The notes under the pieces were generated by a model. That model saw nothing but the letters and a program-made list of their open reading frames with translations. It was not told where the DNA came from and did not search any database. Position numbers and translations under genes: made by a program. DNA of 64,000 bases, taken from NCBI RefSeq assembly GCF_017813365.1, contig NZ_JAGIZA010000009.1, positions 1 to 64,000 on the forward strand. Reading direction: 5' to 3'. How positions within the stretch are numbered: position 1 is the first letter of the stretch; each line of letters opens with the position of its first letter. Positions 33,790-42,676 of the stretch are shown piece by piece. Source of the stretch: Roseomonas indoligenes (GTDB lineage Bacteria > Pseudomonadota > Alphaproteobacteria > Acetobacterales > Acetobacteraceae).

Positions 33790-35121
33790 CTACTTCCTCT
33801 CGTAGGCCAGTCGCCCGGCCAGGTAGGTCGCCCGCACCGCCCGCTCGTCCCCCAGGGCCATGAGGGCGAAGAGCCGGTCCGCCGGGTCCCGCGCCCCCTC
33901 CGTCCGCAAGGCGAGTTCCGGGGTGGCGGCAGGGTCCAGCACCACGAGGTCGGCCTCCATGCCCGGGGCCAGGGTGCCGATGCGATCCTCCAGCCGCATC
34001 GCCTCCGCCCCGCCGCGCGTTGCCAGCCATAGGGCCTGGGCCGGGTGCAGCCGCGCCCCGCGCAGCCGGGCCACCTTGTAGGCATCACCGAGGGTGCGAA
34101 GGGTGGAGAGGCCCGTGCCCGCCCCCACGTCGCTTCCGAGCCCGACCCGCACGCCCGCGGCCGCCATGGCGTGCGCCGGGAAGAGGCCGCTGCCGAGGAA
34201 GAGGTTGGAGCTCGGGCAATGCGCCACGCCGCAGCCCGTCTCCCTCAGGCCGGATAGGTCGCCCTCCGTCACATGGACGGCATGGCCCATCACGGCGCCC
34301 GGCCCGGCCAGCCCGGCAGCGCGGTATACGTCGAGGTAGGAGGCGGCGGCCGGGAACAGCTCCCGCACCCAGGCGATCTCCGCCTCCGTCTCGCACAGAT
34401 GCGTCTGCACCAGCGTCCCGGGATTGTCGCACCACAGCCGCCCGGCGGCGCACAGCGCCTCGTCGCTGCAGGCGGGGGCGAAGCGCGGCGTGATGGCGTA
34501 GAGCAGCCGCCCGCGCCCGTGCCAGCGATCAATCAGGCGCTGCGTCGCGGGGATGCCGTGGTCCGGCCCGTCCAGCAGTTCGGCCGGTGCGTTCCGGTCC
34601 ATCAGCACCTTGCCGGCGGCGATCCGCATGCCCAGCCGCTCCGCCTCCGCGAACAGGGCGTCGGCGGAGTGCTCGTGCACGGTGCAGTAGACGAGGGCCG
34701 TGGTGGTGCCGGCGCGCAGCAGGGCGGCGAGGAAGGTCTTCGCCACGCGCGCGGCATGGGCGGGGTCGGCGAAGCGCGCCTCCGTGGGGAAGGTGTAGCG
34801 CCGCAGCCAGTCCAGCAGCGTTTCCCCGAAGGACCCTGCCATCTCCAGCTGCGGGTAGTGGACATGGGCGTCCACGAAGCCCGGCAGGATCAGCCCGTCC
34901 GGGTGGTGATGCACCACCAGGTCGTCCGGATGGCGCGGGCGCTCCGCGGCGTGGTCGCCGAAGCCAGTGATCTTCCCGCCCCGCATCACCACCAGCGCGT
35001 CGGGCCAGTGGACCAGCGCCGTGTCCGCCTCGCCCCGGAAGGGATCGTGGCGGAAGGTCAGGGCGGGGCCGCGCAGGCCGAGGCCGGGCGCAGGGGTAGG
35101 CTGGGTCAAACGGCGCTCCAT
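33790..35121 (-). CDS. guaD: Guanine deaminase
   Basis: This 443-aa amidohydrolase-superfamily enzyme turns guanine into xanthine and ammonia. Metal and substrate motifs appear in order: 'FVDAHVHYPQLEM' (HxH, near 80), 'LYAITPRFAPACSDE', 'VQTHLCETEAEI' with its His, 'GHAVHVTE', 'HCPSSNLFLGSG' and 'GLGSDVGAGTGLS' with the metal Asp. The combination is specific to GuaD. The ATG at 35121 was preferred because upstream codons show no family sequence. It is divergent from a Bug receptor, which might serve a purine-related acid. Confidence 0.92.
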   Translation of the reverse strand: MERRLTQPTPAPGLGLRGPALTFRHDPFRGEADTALVHWPDALVVMRGGKITGFGDHAAERPRHPDDLVVHHHPDGLILPGFVDAHVHYPQLEMAGSFGETLLDWLRRYTFPTEARFADPAHAARVAKTFLAALLRAGTTTALVYCTVHEHSADALFAEAERLGMRIAAGKVLMDRNAPAELLDGPDHGIPATQRLIDRWHGRGRLLYAITPRFAPACSDEALCAAGRLWCDNPGTLVQTHLCETEAEIAWVRELFPAAASYLDVYRAAGLAGPGAVMGHAVHVTEGDLSGLRETGCGVAHCPSSNLFLGSGLFPAHAMAAAGVRVGLGSDVGAGTGLSTLRTLGDAYKVARLRGARLHPAQALWLATRGGAEAMRLEDRIGTLAPGMEADLVVLDPAATPELALRTEGARDPADRLFALMALGDERAVRATYLAGRLAYERK

Positions 35122-35236
35122 CGTCGCCGCCCCATCATGCCACCCCGCACCGATCCTTGAAGCCGGAGCTCCGATGGCGCCTTGCCGCGGCCCCGCGTCC
35201 GTGCCCATTTCCGGCCCAGATCGAAAGGATTCCGCC

Positions 35237-36208
35237 ATGCGCCGCCGTCATGTCCTGCCCCTCATCGCGGCCCCCTTGGCAGCCCCGGCCCTGATCGGGC
35301 GCGCCGCCGCCCAGGGGCGCAGCATCACCCTCGTCGTGCCCTACGCCGCCGGGGGCGGCACGGACATCGTGGGGCGCGAACTCGCGCCCATCCTGATGGA
35401 GCAGCTCGGCCAGAACGTCATCGTGGAGAACCGCGGCGGCGCGGCGGGCCATGTCGGCGCCACCTCCGTCGCCCGCGCGCGGCCGGACGGCACCACCCTG
35501 CTCTTCGCCGTCTCCACCAACATCGTGGTCAACCCGCATTTGCAGCGGAACGACCGCGTGAACCTCTCCACGGCGCTGACGCCGGTCACCAAGGCCAGCT
35601 CCTACCAGTACGTGCTGGCGATCGACCCGAAGGTGCCGGCCAACACCCTCCAGGAGCTGATCGCGGCGGGCAAGAAGCCGGGCGCGGGCTTCACCTTCTC
35701 CTCTGGCGGCGTCGGGTCCAACAACCATCTCGCCGGCATCCTCTTCTCGGAGGCCGCCGGGGTGGAGATGGAACACATCTCCTACCGCGGCACCGCCCCG
35801 GCCCTGCAGGACGTGGTGGCCGGGCGCGTGACGATGAATTTTTCCTCCCCGCCCCCGGCCGTGCCGCTGGTGCGGGATGGCCGCCTGCGCGCGCTGGCCG
35901 TGACGGGCGACCACCGCCTCCCCTCCCTGCCGGAGGTGCCCACGCTCTCGGAAGCCGGGCTGCCCGGCATCGTCATCCTCGGCTGGCACGGCATCTTCGC
36001 GCCCGCCGGCACGCCGGAGGCGGAGCTGAACCGGCTGGAGGCCGCCGCCAACAAGGCCATCCGCGATCCCCGCTTCGCCCGCAGCCTGGAGCGCGACGGG
36101 CTGGAAGTGGCCGCCGAGCAGCCCCGTGCCGAGTTCGCGAAGGCCATCCGCGAGGAATACGAGTTCTGGGGCCGGAAGGTGCGGGAACTGGACCTGAAGG
36201 CGGAGTAG
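35237..36208 (+). CDS. Bug-family (TctC-like) periplasmic solute receptor
   Basis: This 323-aa protein has a signal peptide with an Arg-rich start (MRRRHVLPLIAAPLAAPALIGRAAAQG). 'ITLVVPYAAGGGTDIVGRELA' and 'VENRGGAAGHVGATSVARARPDGTT', quoted in parts, give the Bug fold, and 'ISYRGTAPALQDVVAGRVTM' the ligand-cleft segment. No transporter membrane genes adjoin it. It is divergent from guaD across 115 bp. The ATG at 35237 follows GAAAGGA. Confidence 0.9.
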   Translation: MRRRHVLPLIAAPLAAPALIGRAAAQGRSITLVVPYAAGGGTDIVGRELAPILMEQLGQNVIVENRGGAAGHVGATSVARARPDGTTLLFAVSTNIVVNPHLQRNDRVNLSTALTPVTKASSYQYVLAIDPKVPANTLQELIAAGKKPGAGFTFSSGGVGSNNHLAGILFSEAAGVEMEHISYRGTAPALQDVVAGRVTMNFSSPPPAVPLVRDGRLRALAVTGDHRLPSLPEVPTLSEAGLPGIVILGWHGIFAPAGTPEAELNRLEAAANKAIRDPRFARSLERDGLEVAAEQPRAEFAKAIREEYEFWGRKVRELDLKAE

Positions 36209-36847
36209 CCGCCGCACGGGCTTCGCCCGGCGCTTGATCAATTCTGCTCCGAAACAACCCGGCGGGCCTTGGAAAGAGGCCGAGCCCCGCCGGGGAACTC
36301 TAAGATCGGAAGTTGCGCAAGCCGGCGCAGCACCAAACTAGACTGCCCTCTTCTCCTACGCAACATGAACTCGCGCCTGGAAGCACCGGAAGAGTCGTGA
36401 TATTTTCAGATCGGACCGACACGATAGCCATCTCGATCCGGTCACGACCCGAAAGACGATCGGACTGAAGGACATCGAGACTTCGAATGATCCGGCGGGC
36501 GCGAAAAAGGCCCGCGGCCCGCCGGGATCTCCGATCGGCGCATAATCCGGCGCTCAGAAATTAACTTATGTGAAAATTAGAATTGCATGCAATATAAGTT
36601 TGTTCCGTTTAACGCGAAAACTTTGTGACAGGGCCGCAGGAGCAACCTGCTCCTCCCCCCCGTTGCCGCGCCCGCAACAACCCGGCGCGGGTCACACAAG
36701 ATTCACGCCGTGCGCGCCCGCGCCTGCGTAAGGACACGGCCGGCACGTCGGTGCCGCCGCACAACGGCAACGGGTTCGATCTTGGCAGGAGGGAGCTCTC
36801 GGCTTGGGACCTGACGCTTACGGCCGCCATCGGTTGACCCGCTGCTG
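36209..36847. promoter_or_regulatory. Long intergenic region with AT-rich island and 12-bp palindrome
   Basis: These 639 bp hold no convincing gene. From about 36545 to 36640 the sequence is strikingly A/T-rich for this genome. It contains the perfect palindrome ATTGCATGCAAT (36582-36593), flanked by 'tgtgaaaattag' and 'ataagtttgttcc'. The palindrome resembles an operator, and the AT island would be a natural target of an H-NS-like silencer. It precedes the glycosyltransferase gene by about 250 bp. Open frames in the region are short and unremarkable. Confidence 0.4.
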
Positions 36848-38014
36848 ATGCGATCCACCACCCCCGCCGGGGCAGGCTTCGGTGCCCTGGGCCGCGTGTC
36901 TGGCACGGCGCCTCCCGTCCGCAAGGCCGGGGAAGCCGCGCAGGCCACGGCAAACCGGCACGCGCGCGGTGCCGAGGGGGTGTCCGGCCCCGCATCGCCC
37001 GCCCGCATCCTCATCGTCACCGATGCCTGGCGCCCCCAGGTGAACGGCGTCGTCCGCACCCTCTCTACCGTGGTGGAGCACCTCCGTACCCGCGGCGACG
37101 TGGTGGAAGTGATCGGGCCGGAGCGCTTCCCCACCGTCGCCCTGCCCTCCTACGCCGAGATCCGCCTCGCCCTCGTCCGCAGCGGCCGCTTCGCCGGCAT
37201 GGTGGACGCCTTCGCCCCCAGCGCCATCCACATCGCCACCGAAGGACCCCTCGGCTGGGCCGCGCGCCGCCTGTGCCGCCGGCGCAACTGGCCTTTCACC
37301 ACGTCCTTCCACACGCGCTTCCCGGAATACCTCCATCTCCGCGCCCACGTCCCCCAGGCGCTCTCCTGGGCGCTGCTGCGCCGCTTCCACGCCCCCGCCG
37401 CCGCCACCCTCGCCGCCACCACCTCCCTGCTCGGCGAGTTGGAGTCCCGCGGCTTCCGCCACCTGCGCCGCTGGTCCCGTGGCGTGGACCTGGACCGCTT
37501 TCCAGCCGCGCCCCGCGACCCCTGGCCCGGCTTGCCGCGCCCGGTCTTCCTCTATGCCGGCCGCGTCGCCGTGGAGAAGAACATCGAGGCCTTCCTTTCC
37601 CTCGACCTGCCCGGCTCCAAGGTCGTGGTCGGCGACGGTCCCCACCGCGCCGCCCTCCAGGCCCGCTTCCCCGAAGCCCGTTTCACCGGCTACCGCGAAG
37701 GCGTGCCCCTCGCCGCCGCCTATGCCGGGGCCGACGTTTTCGTTTTCCCCTCCCGCACCGACACCTTCGGCTTGGTGCTGCTGGAAGCGCTGGCCACCGG
37801 CACCCCCGTCGCCGCCTTTCCCGTCACCGGCCCGCTGGACGTACTCGGCGGCGCGACCGAACCCGTGGGCGCCCTGGACGAGGACCTCCGCGCCGCCTGC
37901 CTCGCCGCCCTCGGCGCGGACCGCGCGGCCTGTCGCCGCCACGCCGCGAAATGGTCCTGGGCCGCCTCGGCCACGCAGCTGCGGGACGCGCTGGCCGCCC
38001 TTCCCCAGGGGTGA
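36848..38014 (+). CDS. GT4-family glycosyltransferase
   Basis: This 388-aa GT-B enzyme has the N-terminal donor/acceptor loop 'ILIVTDAWRPQVNGVVRTL' (from about residue 54) and the C-terminal 'LYAGRVAVEKNIEAFL', 'VVGDGPHRAAL' and 'FVFPSRTDTFGLVLLEALATG'. The pattern is that of MgtA/PimB-like enzymes that put mannose or other sugars on lipids, in keeping with the phospholipid genes downstream. About 45 residues before the fold look disordered, so the true start may be later (a GTG at 36980 is possible). Donor and acceptor are inferred, not shown. Confidence 0.85.
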   Translation: MRSTTPAGAGFGALGRVSGTAPPVRKAGEAAQATANRHARGAEGVSGPASPARILIVTDAWRPQVNGVVRTLSTVVEHLRTRGDVVEVIGPERFPTVALPSYAEIRLALVRSGRFAGMVDAFAPSAIHIATEGPLGWAARRLCRRRNWPFTTSFHTRFPEYLHLRAHVPQALSWALLRRFHAPAAATLAATTSLLGELESRGFRHLRRWSRGVDLDRFPAAPRDPWPGLPRPVFLYAGRVAVEKNIEAFLSLDLPGSKVVVGDGPHRAALQARFPEARFTGYREGVPLAAAYAGADVFVFPSRTDTFGLVLLEALATGTPVAAFPVTGPLDVLGGATEPVGALDEDLRAACLAALGADRAACRRHAAKWSWAASATQLRDALAALPQG

Positions 38015-38035
38015 CGGGGGAATGCTGCCTCTGAC

Positions 38036-38252
38036 AGGTCCGGAACCCGGGGGCGCCGCCCCCTGGAACCCCCGCCAAGAGGCTGAGCCTCCTGGACCTG
38101 CATTCGGCTGCCGCGGGAGCGATCCGGCCCTTGCAGTCGCCTCGGGTCATCGACCCGAGGCGCATCGTCAGCGACGTGATTCCAGCTTGAAGAAAAAGAT
38201 GATGGAGAGGGGGCCGGGGAGAGGAAGAGTTCCTTTCTCCTCTCCCCGGGAC
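38036..38252 (-). repeat. Composite intergenic repeat, copy 3 (reversed)
   Basis: Order is E-D-C-A on the plus strand. C is GCCTCGGGTC (38139-38148), loop ATC, GACCCGAGGC (38152-38161); both arms differ from copy 2 yet still pair fully. A is CCGGGGAGAGGA (38214-38225) with TCCTCTCCCCGG (38238-38249). It lies between the convergent glycosyltransferase and psd genes. Confidence 0.85.
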
Positions 38253-38270
38253 ATCCTGCCGCCGCCAGCA

Positions 38271-39146
38271 TCACACGGGAAGCCGTATCAGCGCCTGCCC
38301 CGCACGGATCGTATCGCCTTCCCGCACCGCCTCGTGCAGCCGGAAGCCCGGCGGCGCGAAGAGCACGATGGTCGAGCCGTGCTGGAACCACCCCATCTCG
38401 TCGCCCTTGCGGAGCGGCACGTCGCAGGGGATGCGGCGCGGTCCGGCTTCGCGCAGATCCAGTTCGCCGCCGAGGAAACCCAGGCGGATGCTGGCGACGA
38501 GGATGGCGGCCACCGGCACGAGGGTGATGACATGGCCCGTGCCGGCCAGCCGCGCGCGGATCGGCGCGCGCTCGTTCTTGCAGAACAGGCGCTCGATCCG
38601 CTTCAGCGCGATAGGGTTCACGTTCCAGGTGTCGCCGGAGATGTAGGTTACCGACTCCACCCGCAGGTCGTGCGGCGCGTGGAAGCGGTGGTACATGGCG
38701 GAGGTGAGGCGCAGCGTGACGTAGCTGCCGCCCTCGTAGCGCGCCGCTTCAGCCTCGTCGCCCAGCAGGTCGCGCAGCGGGTAGGGAAAGCCCTTCACCT
38801 GCAGCACCTGGCCCCTCTCCACCGTGCCGTGGGCGCCGAGGATGGCATCGCTGGGGCTGGCGAGGATCGTGGCGTCCGGATCGGCGGGGCGCGCGCCATC
38901 CTTCAGTTGCCGGATGAAGAGGTCGTGCAGGCTGCGGAACCGCGCCTGCCGCGCGTCGCTGAGGTCGAGGTCGGTGAAGAGCCGCCACGTGGCGATCGAG
39001 AGATCGCGCACCACCGGGTTCTCGATCCGGCTGAACCAGCCGATGAAGCGCGTCGCCAGGCGGCGCGGGATCCTGTTGGTCAGGAGGAAGTTGATGTCCT
39101 CCTGCTGCGCCACCCGCGCGAGGGTGGAGCGGAATATCGGCATCAT
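38271..39146 (-). CDS. psd: Phosphatidylserine decarboxylase proenzyme
   Basis: This 291-aa proenzyme converts phosphatidylserine to phosphatidylethanolamine at the inner membrane. The self-cleavage motif reads 'FQHGSTIVLF' (GST, with the Ser giving the pyruvoyl group) near residue 250, and 'MYHRFHAPHD' near 160 holds the conserved His/Asp. It is therefore the large type I form. Two ATGs in tandem (39146 and 39143) are possible starts. Only 26 bp separate it from the divergent aminotransferase gene. With pmtA nearby, PS to PE to phosphatidylcholine is encoded here. Confidence 0.93.
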   Translation of the reverse strand: MMPIFRSTLARVAQQEDINFLLTNRIPRRLATRFIGWFSRIENPVVRDLSIATWRLFTDLDLSDARQARFRSLHDLFIRQLKDGARPADPDATILASPSDAILGAHGTVERGQVLQVKGFPYPLRDLLGDEAEAARYEGGSYVTLRLTSAMYHRFHAPHDLRVESVTYISGDTWNVNPIALKRIERLFCKNERAPIRARLAGTGHVITLVPVAAILVASIRLGFLGGELDLREAGPRRIPCDVPLRKGDEMGWFQHGSTIVLFAPPGFRLHEAVREGDTIRAGQALIRLPV

Positions 39147-39172
39147 TGTCAGCCCTGTCTGGGAATACTGGA

Positions 39173-40855
39173 ATGTTGAGCACGCAGATCGGTGCCCTCG
39201 CGCCCTACGCCGCGGGGGCGGGCGCCCTCGCCGCGCTCTTCGTGAAGGGTCGTGCACGCCTCGCGCTGTCCCGCGCGAAGCACCGATCGCTGACGGGGCA
39301 CGCCCGCATGGCCCGCCGCGTCGCCTCCCTCATTCCCTATTATGAATACGGCGAGGAACGCTTCTTCTCCTCGGACGGCGCGTCGAAGGATGTGGTCGCG
39401 CGCCGGCGCGAGGGGTTCCACCGCCTCGCCGCCCTTTACCGCGCACGCTTCCCGCTGAGCGCCGCTATCACGGAGGAGGTGAAGGAAGGCCTGTCGGACC
39501 TGCAGTTCACCGCCGCCTACCGCGTGCCCTTCCAGTACAGCCGCTACCTGCGAGAGCACCTCTCCGGCGGCTCCTTCCTTGCCTCCTCGGCGGGGGTGAC
39601 GGTAACGGACCTGGACGGCAACGCACTCTACGACCTTACCGGTTCCTACGGCGTGAACCTGATGGGCTACGACTTCTACAAGGACTGCATCGAGGAGGGC
39701 GCGGCGCGCGTGCGCGACCTCGGCCCCGTGCTCGGCGCCTATCATCCGGTGGTGGCGGAGAATGTCGCACGGCTGCGCGCCCTCTCCGGGCTGGAGGAGG
39801 TCTCCTTCCACATGTCCGGCACGGAAGCGGTGATGCAGGCCGTGCGGCTGGCGCGTTATCACACCGGCCGCTCGCACCTCGTCCGGTTCTCCGGCGCCTA
39901 TCACGGCTGGTGGGGCGACGTGCAGCCCGGCATCGGCAACCCCGTGCCGGCAGACCGGACCTATACCCTGGCCGAGATGTCGGAGCGCACGCTGCACGTG
40001 CTGCGGACGCGCGGGAACATCGCCTGCGTGCTGGTGAACCCGCTGCAGGCGCTGCATCCGAATGCGGGGGCGCCGGCGGACTCCTCGCTGGCCGATAGCG
40101 GCCGCCGCGCCGGCTACGACCGCGCCGCCTACACGGCCTGGCTGCACCAGCTCCGGCAGGTCTGCACGGAGCGCGGCATCGCCCTGATCGTCGACGAGGT
40201 CTTCATGGGCTTCCGCCTCGCCCCGGGCGGCGCGCAGGAGTACTTCGGCGTGCGCGCCGACCTCGTCACCTACGGCAAGACCCTCGGCGGCGGCCTTCCC
40301 ATCGGCGCGCTCTGCGGCACGCGCGCGCTGATGCGCCGCTACCGCGACAGCAATCCCGTGGACGTCTGCTTCGCCCGCGGCACCTTCAACTCCCATCCCT
40401 ATGTCATGGGCACGATGGACGCCTTCCTGCGGCGCCTGGGAACACCGGAGGTGCTGGCCCTCTACGACGGGCTGGAGGAGCGCTGGGCCGGCCGGGCCGA
40501 TGCGCTGAACGCGCGGCTGGCGGCGGCGGGCCTGCCGGTGAGCGTTGCCGGCATGTCCACGGTCTGGACCGTCCTCTACGCGCGCCCGTCGCGCTACAAC
40601 TGGATGCTGCAATACTACCTCCGGGCGGAGGGCCTGGCGCTGAGCTGGGTGGGGACGGGGCGGCTGATCTTCAGCCTGAACTACGGGGATGCCGAGTTCG
40701 CGGCGGTGGCGGACCGCTTCGTGGCCGCCGCGCGGGCGATGGAGCGGGACGGCTGGTGGGCCGGGCCGGAGACCACGAACAAGGCCATCCGGCGCGGGAT
40801 CCTGCGGGAGATGCTGCGCCACCGTGGCGGGCGCCGGGCCGCGGAGGCGGCCTGA
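39173..40855 (+). CDS. Class III PLP aminotransferase (glutamate-1-semialdehyde aminomutase-like) with N-terminal extension
   Basis: This 560-aa protein has a PLP fold-type I core from about residue 125. 'SGTEAVMQAVRLARYHTGR' gives the phosphate loop, 'FSGAYHGWW' the ring-stacking segment, 'LIVDEVFMGFR' the PLP-nitrogen Asp, and 'TYGKTLGGGLPIGALCG' the Schiff-base Lys369. Ahead of this, about 120 residues include a hydrophobic stretch (APYAAGAGALAALFV) and a 'SLIPYYEYGEERFF' segment absent from ordinary members. The core resembles HemL but the protein is longer than HemL's usual 430 aa. Beside psd and pmtA it may act on lipid or sphingoid-like substrates; this is inference. TTG at 39146 is an alternative start. 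Confidence 0.8.
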   Translation: MLSTQIGALAPYAAGAGALAALFVKGRARLALSRAKHRSLTGHARMARRVASLIPYYEYGEERFFSSDGASKDVVARRREGFHRLAALYRARFPLSAAITEEVKEGLSDLQFTAAYRVPFQYSRYLREHLSGGSFLASSAGVTVTDLDGNALYDLTGSYGVNLMGYDFYKDCIEEGAARVRDLGPVLGAYHPVVAENVARLRALSGLEEVSFHMSGTEAVMQAVRLARYHTGRSHLVRFSGAYHGWWGDVQPGIGNPVPADRTYTLAEMSERTLHVLRTRGNIACVLVNPLQALHPNAGAPADSSLADSGRRAGYDRAAYTAWLHQLRQVCTERGIALIVDEVFMGFRLAPGGAQEYFGVRADLVTYGKTLGGGLPIGALCGTRALMRRYRDSNPVDVCFARGTFNSHPYVMGTMDAFLRRLGTPEVLALYDGLEERWAGRADALNARLAAAGLPVSVAGMSTVWTVLYARPSRYNWMLQYYLRAEGLALSWVGTGRLIFSLNYGDAEFAAVADRFVAAARAMERDGWWAGPETTNKAIRRGILREMLRHRGGRRAAEAA

Positions 40856-40861
40856 TCCCAC

Positions 40862-40888
40862 CCGCGCCCCGGCTCCACCGGGGCGCGG
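40862..40888. terminator. Hairpin between convergent genes
   Basis: CCGCGCCCCGG (40862-40872), loop CTCCA, CCGGGGCGCGG (40878-40888) is a perfect 11-bp stem. It lies in the 47-bp gap between the aminotransferase stop and the Mpo1-like gene's stop. No T-run follows, so it may be a roadblock or a weak bidirectional terminator. Confidence 0.45.
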
Positions 40889-40902
40889 AATGGGCGCGGG
40901 GT

Positions 40903-41556
40903 TCAGGCCTTGCGCTCTTCCGCCTCGGGTACCCAGTGCTCGTCCTCCTCCGCATGGCCTCGGCCATGGGCAGGGTCGATCAGCTGGCCCTGCAGCAGGT
41001 AGCCGGGGGCGCGGTGGTAGAGCTTGATGTCGTGGAACGGGTCCGTGATGATCTTCGTGGCCCAGACCAGCGCCGTCCGCACGTCCCGGATGATGATCAG
41101 CTGCGCCACGCGGAACAGCAGCCCGCCGATGCCGACGAAAAACCAGAGCATTCCCACATTGTGCACGAAGCCGCCGAAGCCCTCATGCGGCGTCATCAGC
41201 CCGAACAGGCTGGGGTCGAGCACCAGCAGAAGGGGTGAGGCCGCCCAGAACGCCATGAGGACGATCTTGCGGTTCAGGTTGTACCCGACCTTGATCTTCT
41301 CCTTGTGCTCGTGCGTCGCCTCGTTGACGTGGTCATAGCCCCGCGGCTCGAAGAAGAAGTGCCCGGCCTGGCGGCTGTTCATGGAGATGAGCCACGCGAT
41401 CAGGGCGGCCGTGGCAGGATCCTTGAACGCGACCATGTAGGCGCAGAGGAAGCTGATCGCGCTGAGCAGGTGCAGGCTCTGGTTGATCCGGCTGTGGTGG
41501 TAGTAGCGGTGGTCGTCCCAACGCTGTTCCCGCAGCTGCTCGAAAAATCCGTTCAT
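40903..41556 (-). CDS. Membrane protein related to Mpo1/DUF962 family
   Basis: This 217-aa protein has about four membrane segments. 'RYYHHSRINQSLHLLSAISFLCAYM' (residues 18-41), quoted in parts, and 'RQAGHFFFE' (His66) echo the 'YHxxxxNxxiH' and 'GHFxxE' motifs of Mpo1/YGL010w proteins. Those proteins are iron-dependent dioxygenases acting on 2-hydroxy fatty acids. The match is partial, so the call is tentative. It overlaps the pmtA stop (TGATG) and is translationally coupled; the ATG at 41556 is best spaced from AAGGAGT. A lipid-modifying role beside psd and pmtA is plausible. Confidence 0.5.
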   Translation of the reverse strand: MNGFFEQLREQRWDDHRYYHHSRINQSLHLLSAISFLCAYMVAFKDPATAALIAWLISMNSRQAGHFFFEPRGYDHVNEATHEHKEKIKVGYNLNRKIVLMAFWAASPLLLVLDPSLFGLMTPHEGFGGFVHNVGMLWFFVGIGGLLFRVAQLIIIRDVRTALVWATKIITDPFHDIKLYHRAPGYLLQGQLIDPAHGRGHAEEDEHWVPEAEERKA

Positions 41557-42287
41557 CACGACTCCTTATGGGGTGACGAGGCCATGCGCTGCGCCACCGG
41601 CCCCCCGCCGGTGGACGCGGCCATGCTGCTGGTGGCCTTCGCGGACCGCGCGTCCTTGGTGATGCGGACGAGCGAGAAATGGCCGAGCGGCGGCAGCGGG
41701 CGCCGTTCGAGAAGCTTCGCGCCCGCGGCGCCGGCGACCCAGTCCGCGTAGCGGCTCCAGGGGAACTCGGTGCGCCAGCCCAGCCGGCTGGTCACGGGCA
41801 TCAGCGCGCGCTCGATCGTGCCGCGCAGCCCCGATTCCGCGCCCACCCGCGTGGCGATGATGATCTCGCCGCCCGGCCGCACCACGCGCAGGAACTCGTC
41901 CAGCGCGCGCTCGGGGTTCGGCACGGCGGTCACGACGTACTGCGCCACGATCACGTCGAAGCTGTCGTCCCCGAAGGCCAGCCGCTCCGCGTCCATCACG
42001 GCCAGCCCGCCGACATGGCCGAGCCCCTGGCGCTCCACCCGGCCGCGCGCCTTCCAGAGCATCGGGGCGGAGATGTCCATCCCGAAGATCGTGTTCTCCC
42101 GCCGGTAGCCGGCAAGCGACAGGCCGGTGCCGACACCCACCTCCAGGATGCGGCCGCCGACGCGCTCGGCGGCCTGGGTCGCCACGCGGCGCCCCTCGCG
42201 GAACACCGGCCCGAAGACCAGGTCGTAGATCGGCGCCCAGCCGTCATAGGCGAGGGCGACGCTGTCCGCCCCATTCCTCTCGGTCAA
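41556..42287 (-). CDS. pmtA: Phosphatidylethanolamine N-methyltransferase (Rhodobacter type)
   Basis: This 243-aa soluble SAM enzyme would methylate phosphatidylethanolamine three times to phosphatidylcholine. Seen are 'AYDGWAPIYDLVFGPVFREGR' (the PmtA N-terminal signature, quoted from residue 13), 'ILEVGVGTGLSL' (SAM motif I near 47), 'VMDAERLAFGDDSFD' and the ending 'PLPPLGHFSLVRI'. There are no membrane segments, as expected of this type. The psd product is its substrate. The C-terminal 30 residues are unusually Ser/Thr/Lys-rich. It shares a transcript with the Mpo1-like gene. Confidence 0.85.
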   Translation of the reverse strand: MTERNGADSVALAYDGWAPIYDLVFGPVFREGRRVATQAAERVGGRILEVGVGTGLSLAGYRRENTIFGMDISAPMLWKARGRVERQGLGHVGGLAVMDAERLAFGDDSFDVIVAQYVVTAVPNPERALDEFLRVVRPGGEIIIATRVGAESGLRGTIERALMPVTSRLGWRTEFPWSRYADWVAGAAGAKLLERRPLPPLGHFSLVRITKDARSAKATSSMAASTGGGPVAQRMASSPHKES

Positions 42288-42676
42288 CTCTCGTGATCCT
42301 CAGCGGTGAATCGGCGGCGGCAGCCCCGCACTCCCGGGCAGGGGGCGGGCATCAGGCGGCGTGCGGGCGGGCGCGAGCACAGCATCATGTCGTCACGACT
42401 GCAGCCAACCGTCTCTGAACGGGTGGACGAAGTGTCACGGAACGCGCGGGGTTACCAGCGACGGAATTCCGGCAGAACCGTTGCGGAAAGATGACAGTCC
42501 GGAACGTCGGGGATTCCCGCCCGATCGGTGCCGGCATGGGCTCCGTCTCCGCCGAGGTCAGGGCCGCGGGTTCCATCGATAGGCGTTGACGATGGGTCAG
42601 ATCGACACGGCCACTATAGGCAAGGTTTCCGACAATCGGCATGGTTGCGAAACCAAAACCCGTAAGGAAGACCGAT
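42288..42676. promoter_or_regulatory. Promoter region between pmtA and the RTX-export locus
   Basis: This 389-bp divergent gap has no credible gene. The 90 bp before the RTX start are less G+C-rich than the rest. They contain TTGACG (42586-42591) and TATAGG (42615-42620), but these are 23 bp apart, too far for a standard promoter. The exact promoter is not resolved. AAGGAAG at 42664-42670 serves as ribosome-binding site of the RTX gene. Confidence 0.35.

Noticed and set aside
39173-40855. hemL (glutamate-1-semialdehyde aminomutase)
   Set aside because: The core is similar, but the protein is about 130 aa too long and sits among phospholipid genes. Alphaproteobacteria usually make aminolevulinate by HemA and do not need HemL.
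42586-42620. TTGACG and TATAGG as promoter of the RTX gene
   Set aside because: The 23-bp spacer is too long for a sigma-70 promoter; kept only as a note in the region entry.
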